Positions 26,401 through 33,553 are shown, numbered from the stretch's first letter. The stretch is 64,000 nt of DNA from JAWKUK01 sp964402175 (GCA_964402175.1 CAYOBN010000002.1:1-64000), one strand, 5' to 3'. The notes: a model not told the origin generated them from the letters alone. Translations and numbers: made by a program.

Positions 26401-26754
26401 GCGCACGAGGTAGTTGTGTGTGCCCTCGGGGTCGCGCTCGTAGCGCAGGAGCGCCTGGCGCAGCTCGATCCGCTCGAGCTCGCGGTCCCCGCGCCCATGC
26501 TGCTGCCGCCACGCCGCGAGCAGCTCTTCGACGCGCTCGAAGTCACCCCGGTGCTGGGCCTCGAGGCAGGCGTAGAAGAGGTGCTCGCGCGAGCCCGGCA
26601 CGAGCTGCTCCAGCGCCTTGGCGCGGTCCGCGGCGAGCGCAAAGGTCTCTTCGAAGCCGATCACGCGGCCCTGACCAGGTACGGAGGCAGCCATCACGAG
26701 CGGCAGGGTGAAGGCGAAGGGCCAGGGTCGTTGCGGGCGGTGGTCGGTTTGCAT
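20407..26754 (-). CDS. Giant alpha-2-macroglobulin-like surface protein without thioester
   Basis: A 2115-residue exported protein. The signal peptide is near MQTDHRPQRPWPFAFTLPLV. Residues about 30-420 are helical. From about 430 a run of beta-sandwich domains resembles macroglobulin (MG) domains (VRIELDVKNVPNLLVKVFEI, GVYVIEFVGNGVASRAVIRK, AQVHINRESLVSGETAQVVV). A Gly/Arg-rich patch lies near 1038 and a Pro/Ala/Gly linker near 1363. The C-terminal third has further helical and beta segments, ending with SYGQVAVRRATDGAPLPAAY. No CGEQ/CLEQ thioester is visible. Bacterial relatives are large envelope proteins of uncertain function, possibly protease traps or adhesins. The ATG at 26754 was chosen over a TTG four codons upstream. 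Confidence 0.8.
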   Translation of the reverse strand: MQTDHRPQRPWPFAFTLPLVMAASVPGQGRVIGFEETFALAADRAKALEQLVPGSREHLFYACLEAQHRGDFERVEELLAAWRQQHGRGDRELERIELRQALLRYERDPEGTHNYLVRRFGLRFDAARVTPGTATDLPSKLDGGAVSAASWLTEVLAAKGRPLEDLEDHALAQVAARELTDAQLMGFLSRVTRPDLPGLVGLVLRDMRRDPNRGFGTYGIHQRLSLAQLEECLSGRPELLADNRFVDAYLVRLAPGADEDPRDLAVHAAHVERLERFVARLAPAFDGLKAQVTHARLVLDLERGALDRGRLLAHLRVARQRSYTDPVFLRDRPEVGLGGTWSTSLPEVRSDEAVVREYLARLFEQGEPMEPFVGTLRRDLLERHFAEAKLLTGAPNPERWAKLLDDNAYYERLKERVELDFPRGQRRSYAPEDPVRIELDVKNVPNLLVKVFEIDTLGYFEAQRKSSSLRDIDATIDLDGLIAHREVSHVHSEAPIRRVRRTFEFPELTKAGVYVIEFVGNGVASRAVIRKGNLSAVERVGAAGHVFQVLDHAGQRVTDAAVRVGGREFSADERGEVLVPFTSEPGTRQIVIRRGDFAVLDEFVHRPEAYQLEAQVHINRESLVSGETAQVVVRPRLSLAGERVPVGLLKDVLLEVAATDLDGVVSSSTVRGFVLKDGAESVHEILVPPRTAAISVTLRGKVESLAERRELELSADTRAFEFNGIERTDEVHGALLTRTASGYILEVRGKNGEPQASQPVAIQVKHRDFRSPRTFSLQTDSGGRIELGPLDGIVGVQVDGVGAEALVWSLEAQLRTGAPNQVHVLAGEAVRVPYEGSGPLAAGDVMLLELRQGAPYADRSSEVRLVGGYLEVRGLAAGDYELALHRTGQSFAVRVAAGARVAGRSFGGVRRLELSRPLDLNVTATRFEGEDLVVDVAGAGPRARVHVFAARYVPTFDPHQQLALGRSTGLEVESVLPPDCSYEAGRRISDEYRYILERRLAKVFPGNMLGRPGLILNPWAVDESTADTLAKSGAEGGQFGGARGGRRSRGPADEMATQNLRQWGVGARTPAFVSVDFLAEPAALALNLVPDAQGRVRVPRALFGERHIVDVVAVDDEVTVSRRITMPESQVATRDRRMALVLDPLRHFIEERRIEFVDAGASVTFADAANAGVETFDSLADVYRYFAAQSGDPELAKFEFMTRWPSLSDEERLALYSEFACHELHVFLRERDPDFFQRVVAPYLANKLEPNFVDQWLLGRDLTAYLEPWAFSALNTFERILLLRSAGGGAARHIRELVELLPPDQFDPELFFDRVLATGALDAAPDTLSAEVAQLKRKSEDAARRELAPSAGGPSSPGPPARPRRSNAPGAPPPSAAAPEPDSGFLGGLELAEAEKALADSDDRNLEDGKLDLGRRAQELRSFYRDLPDTAELAERNYWRVRIAAQDASLITPTPFWRDFAEAGPGAPFVSTHFPMAIRNTNEMLLALALLDLPFEAAAHSTEVRGQGVDFRAGSRLLLARKGLREVAQVDESSPILVGQDFFRLDEPFVFENGRQRDKLVTGEFVKGVGYGCRVVVTNPASTPVDVEVLTQLPAGALPLRGSVSTKGRSVSLNGYGSASLEYAFYFPAAGTFDHYPAHVGEDGELIAFAPAARIVVADAPSTIDTTSWEHVSQMADEEELFRFLEGANLSRLDLSRIAWRMRDRSQFERMVTYLRGRFTFEPALWQYGLQHKDARAIREFLGARGDVAALVGPWLRSPLLDVDSVERRYLEQLEYEPLVNGRVHTFGGERRILNASFAQQYQRFVASLAYKPELTALDRLALTYYLVLQERIEEALAMFAAVDPATIQTKLQYDYMRAYLAFYSATPEDARRIAEPYIDHPVARWRNRFRDVVAQLDEAAGRGPAAVSDPENRDQQQGLAAATEPSLELSVEARRVTLTYANVTEAEVRYRPMDIELLFSTSPFLTSGSGSSAAIRPNRADRVALPAGQDSVAFELPAELSGRNVLVEVRAGGVVRSVAYYANDLRVQGLESYGQVAVRRATDGAPLPAAYVKVYVRLADGTVRFHKDGYTDLRGRFDYVSLSGMDGAVVQRYAVLVLSEQHGAVVREFGPPQR

Positions 26755-26861
26755 GGCGTCGTTCAAGGGGACTCGGGGCCGCTGGGAGAACGATCGACAC
26801 CGCGGGCGGATTGGGTGAGACCCGCGAATTTCTCGGCGTCGGCTCGGGATCGCTGTGCCCC

Positions 26862-26867
26862 ATTATG
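26862..26867 (-). promoter_or_regulatory. -10-like CATAAT upstream of the giant gene
   Basis: CATAAT on the minus strand (5 of 6 matches to TATAAT) lies in the 205-bp spacer before the macroglobulin-like gene and would give a leader of about 100 nt. No good -35 is seen. The rest of the spacer 26755-26959 shows no gene. Confidence 0.4.
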
Positions 26868-26959
26868 AGACGGTGATCCTGGGCGCTCCCATGGCGGCGC
26901 TGCGGCGCGCATCACCGAGGCGCTGGAAGCGCGAGCGGCAGAACCGACTCCCGGGGCCG

Positions 26960-27394
26960 TCACCCCGACAGCCGACCCGCGACCGGCCACAGAAACCGCG
27001 CGCTACGCGGCGTATCCGGCGCACCGCTCGCGAGCCTCAGCCGCAGGAAGAGCTCGACCTCGACCGGCCGCCCCCCCACCTGGTGGAGCCGCAGCTCGAC
27101 CTGGCGCAGGTCCCCCGGGCCCGGTGCGAGCCGGTACCCGACGAGGCTGAACGGTGCGCCGCTGGCCTCGGCCTCACCGGAGAGGAGCAGGGCCTCCTCG
27201 GGCTCCAGGCTGGCCCCAGGGGTGTGCAGCCCCCGGATCTGGACGCGCCACGCACCCGAGGCGCGGTCGGTCTCCTGGAAGGCGACAAAAGCGAAGTCCT
27301 CGTCGAGCACGGCGTCGTAGCCGTCGACGTAGGCGAGGGGTGAGACCACGCGCCGCATGTCGGACGGCGGGGCCTCCAGAAGGGGGACGGTCAT
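26960..27394 (-). CDS. Hypothetical protein
   Basis: A 144-residue protein of unknown family with no signal peptide or membrane segment. Blocks such as MRRVVSPLAYVDGYDAVLDE, FAFVAFQETDRASGAWRVQI and LRQVELRLHQVGGRPVEVEL suggest a soluble beta-rich fold. The ATG at 27394 follows a TATGTC -10-like stretch; the longer frame upstream is low-complexity. It lies between the giant gene and the AlgJ-like gene on the same strand but with spacers of 205 and 167 nt, so it may be transcribed alone. Confidence 0.55.
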   Translation of the reverse strand: MTVPLLEAPPSDMRRVVSPLAYVDGYDAVLDEDFAFVAFQETDRASGAWRVQIRGLHTPGASLEPEEALLLSGEAEASGAPFSLVGYRLAPGPGDLRQVELRLHQVGGRPVEVELFLRLRLASGAPDTPRSARFLWPVAGRLSG

Positions 27395-27529
27395 CGGGGG
27401 GGACGGACATAGGGGGACGGAGCGGCCGTCCACGCAGCGCTGCCGCGTGTTTCGGCTCGAATCCGCCCCACGGATAGAGAATCCCCCCCTACCTTGCAAC
27501 ACGAGGAATCCCAGTGCGCCCATTTGCCC

Positions 27530-27551
27530 GTTCCGGGAGAATCACCGGAAC
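27530..27551 (-). terminator. Hairpin after the AlgJ-like gene
   Basis: GTTCCGG, 8-nt loop, CCGGAAC, 10 nt downstream of the stop at 27562. No U-tract. Probable terminator of the acetylation operon. Confidence 0.5.
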
Positions 27552-27561
27552 AACGACCCCA

Positions 27562-28584
27562 TCAGCGTAACGCCTCCGCCAGCGAGCGCGTATAGCGCTC
27601 CGCAGCCTCGCCGCGCAGGTGGTACGGGTTCTCGACGTCACCGCTCGGGAACGTCGGCGCGTCGGTCAGCACCCGCACGCGGGCGGAGCGCGCGGCGAGC
27701 TCCGACAGGAACGCCTCGACCTCCGCGACCACCGCCGCGTGCTCGGGCACCGCCGCGAGCTCGTCCCAGAGGGGCGCGCTCACGAACACGAGGTCGAACC
27801 CGTCGCGCTCGGCGCGCGCGGCGAGCGCCTCCGCGGCCCGCCGCTGCCGCTCCGGCACACCCGGGGTGCGCTCCGCGAGCTCTGGCAGCACCGTGCGCTC
27901 GACGAACGCCTGCGGGTTCGCCCACCGCGCCTCCTCGTCGCCGAGGGCCATCGTCCCGTCGGCGGCGATCGCCGGGCGGTCCGGCACACCGAAGCCGCGG
28001 CCGCGCAAACCGCGCGCGATGCTGGCGTGTTGGGTGTACAGCGGCGCCCACCGGTCGAGCGCGAACTCGAACGTGCGCCGGAGGTCCAGCGCGCGCGTCG
28101 GCGCGCGGCGCGCCCAATACCCGGGCTCCAGCGGGAGCTGCGCCAGATCGAACCCGCTCGCTTCGAGCCACCACGTCCGCGCGCCGAAGACCGCCAGCAC
28201 CGTGCGCGGCGCGGGGTGGCGCTCGAGGTATGCGTCCAGCGTCCAAGCCGCACCCGCGACCTCGAAGCGCCCGAACGTCGCCAAGTTCACCGCGCGCGTC
28301 CCGAGCGCAGCCCCGAGCACCCCCGCGTTCACACCGAACGCGGCGCTGCTGTCACCCAGCACCACGAGCTCCGCCGGCGCGTCTGCCAACAGCTCGAACT
28401 TCGTCCCGATGATGCGCCGATCCGGCGAGAGCCACGGGGGATTCAGCCATCGCTGCGCTGCGAGGTTGCCGAGGATCACGAGCGCGACGGCGATGCCGAT
28501 GACCACCCCCAGCGCCCCGCGCGACGCGGCGGGCTCACGCTCTCCTGCGAGGCGCTCTTCTGCTGTGGTCGTGCGGGGTGCCAT
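27562..28584 (-). CDS. Membrane-anchored SGNH-like protein (AlgJ-type partner of MBOAT)
   Basis: A 340-residue protein with an N-terminal membrane anchor (GALGVVIGIAVALVILGNL) and an SGNH-hydrolase-like domain: block I VVLGDSSAAFGVN with Ser79 and a C-terminal NPYHLRGEAAERYTR block with His322. The position where DxxH is usual reads NxxH, so the catalytic acid may be replaced. It starts 22 nt after the MBOAT gene stops. In alginate and similar systems an MBOAT protein passes acetyl groups across the membrane to a periplasmic SGNH protein that O-acetylates a polysaccharide, and this pair fits. Which polymer is modified is not visible. Confidence 0.8.
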   Translation of the reverse strand: MAPRTTTAEERLAGEREPAASRGALGVVIGIAVALVILGNLAAQRWLNPPWLSPDRRIIGTKFELLADAPAELVVLGDSSAAFGVNAGVLGAALGTRAVNLATFGRFEVAGAAWTLDAYLERHPAPRTVLAVFGARTWWLEASGFDLAQLPLEPGYWARRAPTRALDLRRTFEFALDRWAPLYTQHASIARGLRGRGFGVPDRPAIAADGTMALGDEEARWANPQAFVERTVLPELAERTPGVPERQRRAAEALAARAERDGFDLVFVSAPLWDELAAVPEHAAVVAEVEAFLSELAARSARVRVLTDAPTFPSGDVENPYHLRGEAAERYTRSLAEALR

Positions 28585-28606
28585 GCGCTCGGACTCGCTT
28601 TGTAGG

Positions 28607-30025
28607 TCAGAACTGGAAATAGAAGAACTCCACCGGCTCACGCACGCCGAAGACGAACATCGCCAAGAGCAGCGCCGCGACCAAGAGCCCGCGCAGCACC
28701 GCAGGCAGCCGCAGAGCGACCATCAAGTCTTTGCTGAAGTGCTGCGCCAGCTGCATCACGACCAGCGGCCAGGTGAAGAACAGGAGCTCCGCAAAGCCGC
28801 GCGCCGCGCGCGGCGTAAGCTCCAGCGACTGCGCGAAGAAGAGGTGTGTGAACTGCGGGACGGACTCACAGCGCACGATCGCCATACCCAGGAGCGTCAG
28901 CGGCCAGAACCCGACGATCCGCAGCCATTCGCCGAAGATCCCGTAGCGCTCGTCCTTGTCGGCGCCCCGCGCGTCGCGCCAAGCCCGCTCGGCGACGAGC
29001 AGTGCGCCGTGGTAGGAGCCCCAGAGCACATAGGGCCATGCCGCGCCGTGCCAGAGGCCTCCGAGCGCCATCGTCAGGAACAGGTTGCGGTACTGCCGCA
29101 GCTTGCCGCCGCGATTTCCGCCGAGCGGCACGTAGAGGTAATCGCGCAACCACGTCGACAGCGACACGTGCCAGCGCCGCCAGAAATCCGCCGGTCCCGT
29201 CGCAAGGTACGGCAACCGGAAGTTCAACATGAACTCGAAGCCCATCAGCTTCGCGAGCCCGCGCGCGATGTCGGAATAACCGGAGAAATCGCAGTAGATG
29301 TGGACGGTGAAGCCGAGCACCCCCAAGAGCGGCTCCAGGCCCCGCGCGCCCTCCCAGCCCGCGAAGATCGGGTTCGCGACGAGCGCGGCCTGGTCCGCGA
29401 TGACGGTCTTCTTGAAATAACCCCAGACGATCAACCAGAGGCCCGCTTGGACAGCGCTCGCAGTGACCCTGCGCGGTGCGCTGATCTGCGGCAGGAGCTG
29501 CTTCGCACGCTCGATGGGCCCCGCGACGAGCTGCGGGAAGAACGCCACGAACAGCGAGAACGACAGGAGATCGCGGGTCGCCGGCATCCGACGCCGGTAC
29601 ACGTCGAGCGTGTACGACAGCGTCTGGAAGGTGTAGAACGAGATGCCGACCGGCAGGATGATCGAGAGGCTCGGCAGGTGTGGCTCGAAGCCCAGGTTCC
29701 GCACGAACCGCGCCGTGCTCTCGAGGAAGAATCCGAAGTACTTGAAGAACCCGAGGACCCCGAGGTTCGCGACGACGGAGAGGGTCACGAGCCGCTTGCG
29801 CACACGCTCTTCCGACGCCTGTTCGATGCGCAGCGCGAGGACGTAGTCGAGCGCCGTCGACAGCCCGAGCAGCCCGAGGAAGCGCCAGTCCCAGGCCCCG
29901 TAGAAGACCCAGCTCGCCGCGAGCAGCCACGCATTCTGCGCACGGAAGCGGCGCGCGCCGAGCGCCAGGTAGACCGCGTAGACGACGGCGAAGAACGCGG
30001 GGAAGATCCAGGAGTTGAACTGCAT
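28607..30025 (-). CDS. MBOAT O-acyltransferase (AlgI-like)
   Basis: A 472-residue polytopic membrane protein of the MBOAT family, AlgI/DltB-like. The N-terminus is MQFNSWIFPAFFAVVYAVYL. Conserved features are PVGISFYTFQTLSYTLDVYR, VAGPIERAKQLLPQI, DFSGYSDIARGLAKLMGFE, WRRWHVSLSTWLRDYLYVPL and the invariant histidine His326 in GLWHGAAW. It transfers acyl (usually acetyl) groups across the cytoplasmic membrane for O-acetylation of exported polymers, with the downstream SGNH protein as likely partner. It is first gene of the pair; TAGCAT lies 22 nt upstream of the ATG. Confidence 0.93.
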   Translation of the reverse strand: MQFNSWIFPAFFAVVYAVYLALGARRFRAQNAWLLAASWVFYGAWDWRFLGLLGLSTALDYVLALRIEQASEERVRKRLVTLSVVANLGVLGFFKYFGFFLESTARFVRNLGFEPHLPSLSIILPVGISFYTFQTLSYTLDVYRRRMPATRDLLSFSLFVAFFPQLVAGPIERAKQLLPQISAPRRVTASAVQAGLWLIVWGYFKKTVIADQAALVANPIFAGWEGARGLEPLLGVLGFTVHIYCDFSGYSDIARGLAKLMGFEFMLNFRLPYLATGPADFWRRWHVSLSTWLRDYLYVPLGGNRGGKLRQYRNLFLTMALGGLWHGAAWPYVLWGSYHGALLVAERAWRDARGADKDERYGIFGEWLRIVGFWPLTLLGMAIVRCESVPQFTHLFFAQSLELTPRAARGFAELLFFTWPLVVMQLAQHFSKDLMVALRLPAVLRGLLVAALLLAMFVFGVREPVEFFYFQF

Positions 30026-30047
30026 GGCGCCCGCGCGCGGGGGGCGG

Positions 30048-30053
30048 ATGCTA
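30048..30053 (-). promoter_or_regulatory. -10-like TAGCAT before the MBOAT gene
   Basis: Minus-strand TAGCAT ends 22 nt before the ATG at 30025 in a GC-rich spacer. Another instance of TANNNT without a visible -35. Confidence 0.4.
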
Positions 30054-30154
30054 CCGAAGAGAGCGCGACGGCGCGCCGGGTGGGGTCCGACGCGCCGCGC
30101 ACTGCCCCGTTCGGGGCATCCATCGCAAGGGGGGTTGTTCGGTGGTCGCCGGGA

Positions 30155-30604
30155 TCAGCCCTGCAACTGGCGGGCGAGGGCGTCGAGGTCGACCGCGCGC
30201 AGCTCCTGCTGCGTGATGCGGCCCATCATCTCGAAGCGCTTGCGCTCCGACTCGGTCACCATCTCCGCCGAGGAGCCGCTCGGCAGGCGCTTCGGCAGCC
30301 GCTTCAGCTCGCTGGCGCGGCGCACGACGGCGGCCAGGTTCTCCGGCAGCCCCTCGGGCAGGGCCTCGCGCCGCTCCAGCGCCTTCCGCGCGCGCCGGCA
30401 GACCTCGAGGGTGCTCGTCAGGTTCGTCTTGATGCGCGTCAGGCGATCGACGTCCGGCTCCGGCCCAGCGAGCGAGCGGTCGACCTTGGCGTTGGCCACC
30501 TCGAGGACCGCGATGAGGCAATTGAGCTTGCGCATCAGGCGCTCGCGGTACTCCGGTGAGTCGAGGTCGGAGTCCTTGAAGGGCTGCTGGGATTCGTCGG
30601 ACAT
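30155..30604 (-). CDS. Hypothetical helical protein
   Basis: A 149-residue soluble, strongly helical protein (ERLMRKLNCLIAVLEVANAK, DRLTRIKTNLTSTLEVCRRA, ESERKRFEMMGRITQQELRA). No cysteine pair, signal or membrane segment suggests a role and I recognise no family. It lies 158 nt downstream of the RseB-like gene on the same strand and has its own TAGATT element 47 nt upstream, so membership of the sigma operon is doubtful. Confidence 0.65.
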   Translation of the reverse strand: MSDESQQPFKDSDLDSPEYRERLMRKLNCLIAVLEVANAKVDRSLAGPEPDVDRLTRIKTNLTSTLEVCRRARKALERREALPEGLPENLAAVVRRASELKRLPKRLPSGSSAEMVTESERKRFEMMGRITQQELRAVDLDALARQLQG

Positions 30605-30651
30605 GGCTCGGGTCGTGGGTCTCGCGGCGCGCGGCAGCGCGTCGTCACCTC

Positions 30652-30657
30652 AATCTA
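30652..30657 (-). promoter_or_regulatory. -10-like TAGATT
   Basis: Minus-strand TAGATT lies 47 nt before the ATG at 30604 of the 149-residue hypothetical gene. No -35 identified. Confidence 0.3.
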
Positions 30658-30762
30658 CCCCGCCCTGGGGCCGGAGGAGGCGCACGGGAAAATCCGTGGG
30701 TCGGACCCGCGCTGGGGCACATTCCTGCCGTAGTCGGCGCGCCCTCCCGGGGCCCGTGCCGG

Positions 30763-31818
30763 TCAGAACACCGCGGTCTGCACGAGCTCTTCGAGGTAGA
30801 GCGACGGCACCTTGCCCGCGGCCATCACCCGCACCCCGTTGACGGTGCCGAGGCCGAAGGTCCAGCTCCCGAAGGTCACGAGGTCCAGCGCGCCCGGCTG
30901 GGCCTGGGGCGCGGAGAGCGTGCGGTCGACGCGGTGCAGGAAGTGCACGCGCTCGAGGCCGTCCGTGAAGACCACCTTGACCCACTCGTCGAGGGCTCCG
31001 CCCGTGACCGCGGGCGGGACGCTCAGGAGCTCGACCTCCTCCAGGTTGAACCCGGGCGGGGCCAGTGTCGGCACGTGAACGGGGGCGCCGACCTGCTGCG
31101 CGAGGTCCTGGGCCAGGTCCAGGTCCACCGCCGCGACGTCGCGCTCGCGCAGGTCCATGCCCGACGTGTCGCCGCCGTACTGCAGGGTCGAGTACTCGAC
31201 CTCGGAGCGCACGACCCCCGCGAGGTCCGACTCGCGCCACGCGAGCACGAGCCCCGTCCGCGGATCGACCGCGAGCTCGTACACGACGTCGTGCACCGTC
31301 AGCGGCGTCCGGCGCCGCAGCTCGAGCCGCCAGCACGTGTGCCCCGCGACGCGGGCGTCGCGCGCGATCACCTGCACGTCCCAGTTGAGCGCGAGCAGCC
31401 CGAGGTCCGTCACCTGCGGGTCCCGCAGGCGGTAGCCGAACCGGCCGCGCTGGGCCAACAGGGGCGCCGCGAGGACGGGGTCGAGCTCGGGCGGGAGTGT
31501 GTTCACGAGGGGCACCTCGACCGCAAAACGGCCGGTGCCGTCCGCGCCGACGTTCTCGATGTAGTCGAACGTCGTCCCGTCCCGGTGCAGCACGACGCGC
31601 CGCGTGCCGGTGAAGGCGGTCTGGTACGGCGCCGTCTGCAGCGCGGCGAAGAACGGCGGCCACGCCGAGCCCGCGCCCTGCGTCACCACGGCGGCCGAGC
31701 CCGTGTCGGTCTCGACGCTCCAGCCGCTGTCGTCCCTCCCGCAGGCCGCGAGCAAGGCCGCGGTCAGCGTCGCCGTCAGCGTCGCCGCCCCGCGCAGCAC
31801 AGATCGGAAGGGACTCAC
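30763..31818 (-). CDS. rseB: RseB/MucB-like sigma-regulatory lipoprotein
   Basis: A 351-residue lipoprotein (lipobox ALLAAC, Cys26). Residues about 45-230 resemble the LolA-like N-terminal domain of RseB/MucB (FFAALQTAPYQTAFTGTRRV, then FDYIENVGADGTGRFAVEVP), and the C-terminal part carries the RseB-type LAPPGFNLEEVELL ... WVKVVFTDGLERVHFLHRVD pattern. RseB binds the periplasmic part of a membrane anti-sigma factor and protects it from proteolysis. The GTG start at 31818 overlaps the anti-sigma stop by 4 nt and follows GGAGGTGG, so the two are translationally coupled. Position three of a sigma/anti-sigma/RseB operon supports the call. Confidence 0.75.
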   Translation of the reverse strand: MSPFRSVLRGAATLTATLTAALLAACGRDDSGWSVETDTGSAAVVTQGAGSAWPPFFAALQTAPYQTAFTGTRRVVLHRDGTTFDYIENVGADGTGRFAVEVPLVNTLPPELDPVLAAPLLAQRGRFGYRLRDPQVTDLGLLALNWDVQVIARDARVAGHTCWRLELRRRTPLTVHDVVYELAVDPRTGLVLAWRESDLAGVVRSEVEYSTLQYGGDTSGMDLRERDVAAVDLDLAQDLAQQVGAPVHVPTLAPPGFNLEEVELLSVPPAVTGGALDEWVKVVFTDGLERVHFLHRVDRTLSAPQAQPGALDLVTFGSWTFGLGTVNGVRVMAAGKVPSLYLEELVQTAVF

Positions 31819-32552
31819 GTGCCACCTCCGAGCAGCTCACCGAGCACCCCTTCCGCGAGGGCGCGCTCGGTGCGCGAGAAGGGGGCGTCGTCAAGGCGCG
31901 CATGGCGCCGCACCGCGAAGGTCACGTTGACCCGCGGCGCCGGCTCCGCGCCGAAGGCCGCTGAGGGCCCGCGCTCCGAGTCCCCGCCGCCGCGGGGGCC
32001 GAAGGCCCCCGGCAAGAGCACCACCGCGAGCACCGCGGCCGCCAGCAGCGCGAGGGGCCCACCGACGCGGCGCAGGCGCGCCGGGCTGCCGAGCTGCGGC
32101 GCCAGCCCCCGCGGCGCTGCGAGGCGCGCGGCGAGGGCGGGCGGCGCCCCCTGGGGCGTGAGCGAGCCGAGGAGGCGCGCGCTGAGGCCCGCCTCGGGGA
32201 CCGAGAGCGCCGCCGCGACGCGGGCGTCGAGCTCCGCCGGCGCGACCGCGGGGGCTCCGGGGAGCGCCTCGCCGAGGCGCCGTGCGAGCTCCGCCGGAGC
32301 CGCGAGGCGGGCGCTCGCCAGCCCGAGCTCCCCGACCGCGGCCGCCGCGCGCCCTTCGCGGCAGCCCGCGTGCAGCGCCGCCACGACCGCGCCGTCGAGG
32401 GCGGCCGGCGCGCTCACGCGCGGCAGCCCGAGCAGCGCGTCCGCCAGGAGCGCCGCGCGGTCCTCCGCTGCGCCCGGGGCCACCCCCCGCTGCTGGGCAG
32501 CGGAGTGCAGCGCGGCGACGAGCTCGTCGCGGAGGGCGGGGTCGGAGGACAT
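31815..32552 (-). CDS. Putative membrane anti-sigma factor (RseA-like role)
   Basis: A 245-residue alanine-rich protein: a cytoplasmic-type helical region of about 165 residues, one membrane segment (GGPLALLAAAVLAVVLLPGA), and a C-terminal periplasmic tail of about 60 residues ending FSRTERALAEGVLGELLGGG. It has no zinc-binding HxxxCxxC motif, so it is not a ZAS-type anti-sigma. The call rests on topology and on its place between an ECF sigma factor and an RseB-like lipoprotein. The spacer from the sigma gene is 169 nt, longer than usual for coupled partners. Confidence 0.6.
   Translation of the reverse strand: MSSDPALRDELVAALHSAAQQRGVAPGAAEDRAALLADALLGLPRVSAPAALDGAVVAALHAGCREGRAAAAVGELGLASARLAAPAELARRLGEALPGAPAVAPAELDARVAAALSVPEAGLSARLLGSLTPQGAPPALAARLAAPRGLAPQLGSPARLRRVGGPLALLAAAVLAVVLLPGAFGPRGGGDSERGPSAAFGAEPAPRVNVTFAVRRHARLDDAPFSRTERALAEGVLGELLGGGT
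31822..31829 (-). promoter_or_regulatory. Strong Shine-Dalgarno for the RseB-like gene
   Basis: GGAGGTGG followed by CAC and then GTG. It fixes the GTG start at 31818, inside the end of the anti-sigma gene. Confidence 0.7.
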
Positions 32553-32721
32553 GGCAGTCGGGGGCGGAGGAGAGTCCTAGAGAGAGGGACGGACAGCGTT
32601 CTGGGTTCCGTGAGTCCGAGGGCGGAGTCGCAGTTGGGCCACGCGGGCCGCGATTTTCTGGTGTCGGGTCAGGATTGGGACGGGGTCGTCGCAAAAAGGG
32701 ACAGGTCGCGGTCGGATCGGG

Positions 32722-33387
32722 TCAACCGTCGAAGTCCAGCGGGTCCCCGTCACCGAGCTCGCGCTCGGGGCGCGCCAGGTGATGGCGGTCGAGCACAGGG
32801 GTCAGCTCGCGGTCGAGCGCCGCGTGGGCGCGCGACAGGCGCGACTTCACGGTGCCGAGCGAGATCGCGAGCACCTCGGCGATCTGGTCGTAGGAGAGGC
32901 CCTCGATGTAACGCAGCACCGTGATGGCGCGCATCTTCGGGCTGAGGCGGTCGATCGCGAGCTGGACGTCCGCCTCGAGCTCACGGCGCGATGCGGCGAG
33001 GGTCGGCGCTTCGGTGCGCTCATCGACGAGGTCGCTCGGATGGCCCTCGCGCTCGTCCTGCATGGGCGCATCGAGCGAGCGCGTCGGCCGCGCCAGCGTG
33101 CGCCGCTTGATGTCGATCGAAGCGTTCACCGCGATGCGGTACACCCAGCTGGAGAACTTCGACTCGAAGCGGAAGTCCGCGAGCTTGCGGTACAGGATCC
33201 CGAACGTCTCCTGCGAGGCGTCCAGGGCGTCCGTCGCATTGCCAGTGATGCGGAAGCACACGTTGTAGACCCGGTCCTTGTACGCGTCGTACATGGTCCG
33301 GAATGCGCCCTGGAACCCCTCGCCGGGCGCCGCTTGGCACGCCAGCACGAGGTCGCGATCGGGGTCAGGGCGCAGGGGGCCGCTCAT
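32722..33387 (-). CDS. ECF RNA polymerase sigma factor (RpoE-like)
   Basis: A 221-residue extracytoplasmic-function sigma factor. Region 2 covers about residues 25-95 (FRTMYDAYKDRVYNVCFRIT, then DALDASQETFGILYRKLADF, SSWVYRIAVNASID); region 4 covers about 135-190 (AIDRLSPKMRAITVLRYIEG, LSYDQIAEVLAISLGTVKSR). A variable linker rich in charged residues separates them. It directs polymerase to stress or envelope genes. The start MSGPLRPDP at 33387 precedes region 2 by a normal distance. Membrane anti-sigma and RseB-like genes follow, so activity is probably controlled by envelope signals. Confidence 0.9.
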   Translation of the reverse strand: MSGPLRPDPDRDLVLACQAAPGEGFQGAFRTMYDAYKDRVYNVCFRITGNATDALDASQETFGILYRKLADFRFESKFSSWVYRIAVNASIDIKRRTLARPTRSLDAPMQDEREGHPSDLVDERTEAPTLAASRRELEADVQLAIDRLSPKMRAITVLRYIEGLSYDQIAEVLAISLGTVKSRLSRAHAALDRELTPVLDRHHLARPERELGDGDPLDFDG

Positions 33388-33492
33388 AGGGGCACGCAGG
33401 GGGACGCACGGGCGCCCCGGGTGGGTTCCAGGGATTCCAGGCCAATCCTGACCGATCCGGAGCGCGGCGGGGTCGATGAGCCCGAAACGGCG

Positions 33493-33536
33493 CCCGGCCG
33501 TGTCCCTGGCGGAGACCCGCACGGGACACGGCCGGG
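33493..33536 (-). terminator. 14-bp perfect hairpin after the thrombospondin type-3 gene
   Basis: CCCGGCCGTGTCCC and GGGACACGGCCGGG flank a 16-nt loop, 18 nt beyond the stop at 33554. No U-tract. It separates this gene from the sigma-factor operon. Confidence 0.6.
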
Positions 33537-33553
33537 TCCGGAACCCCGGGGTC

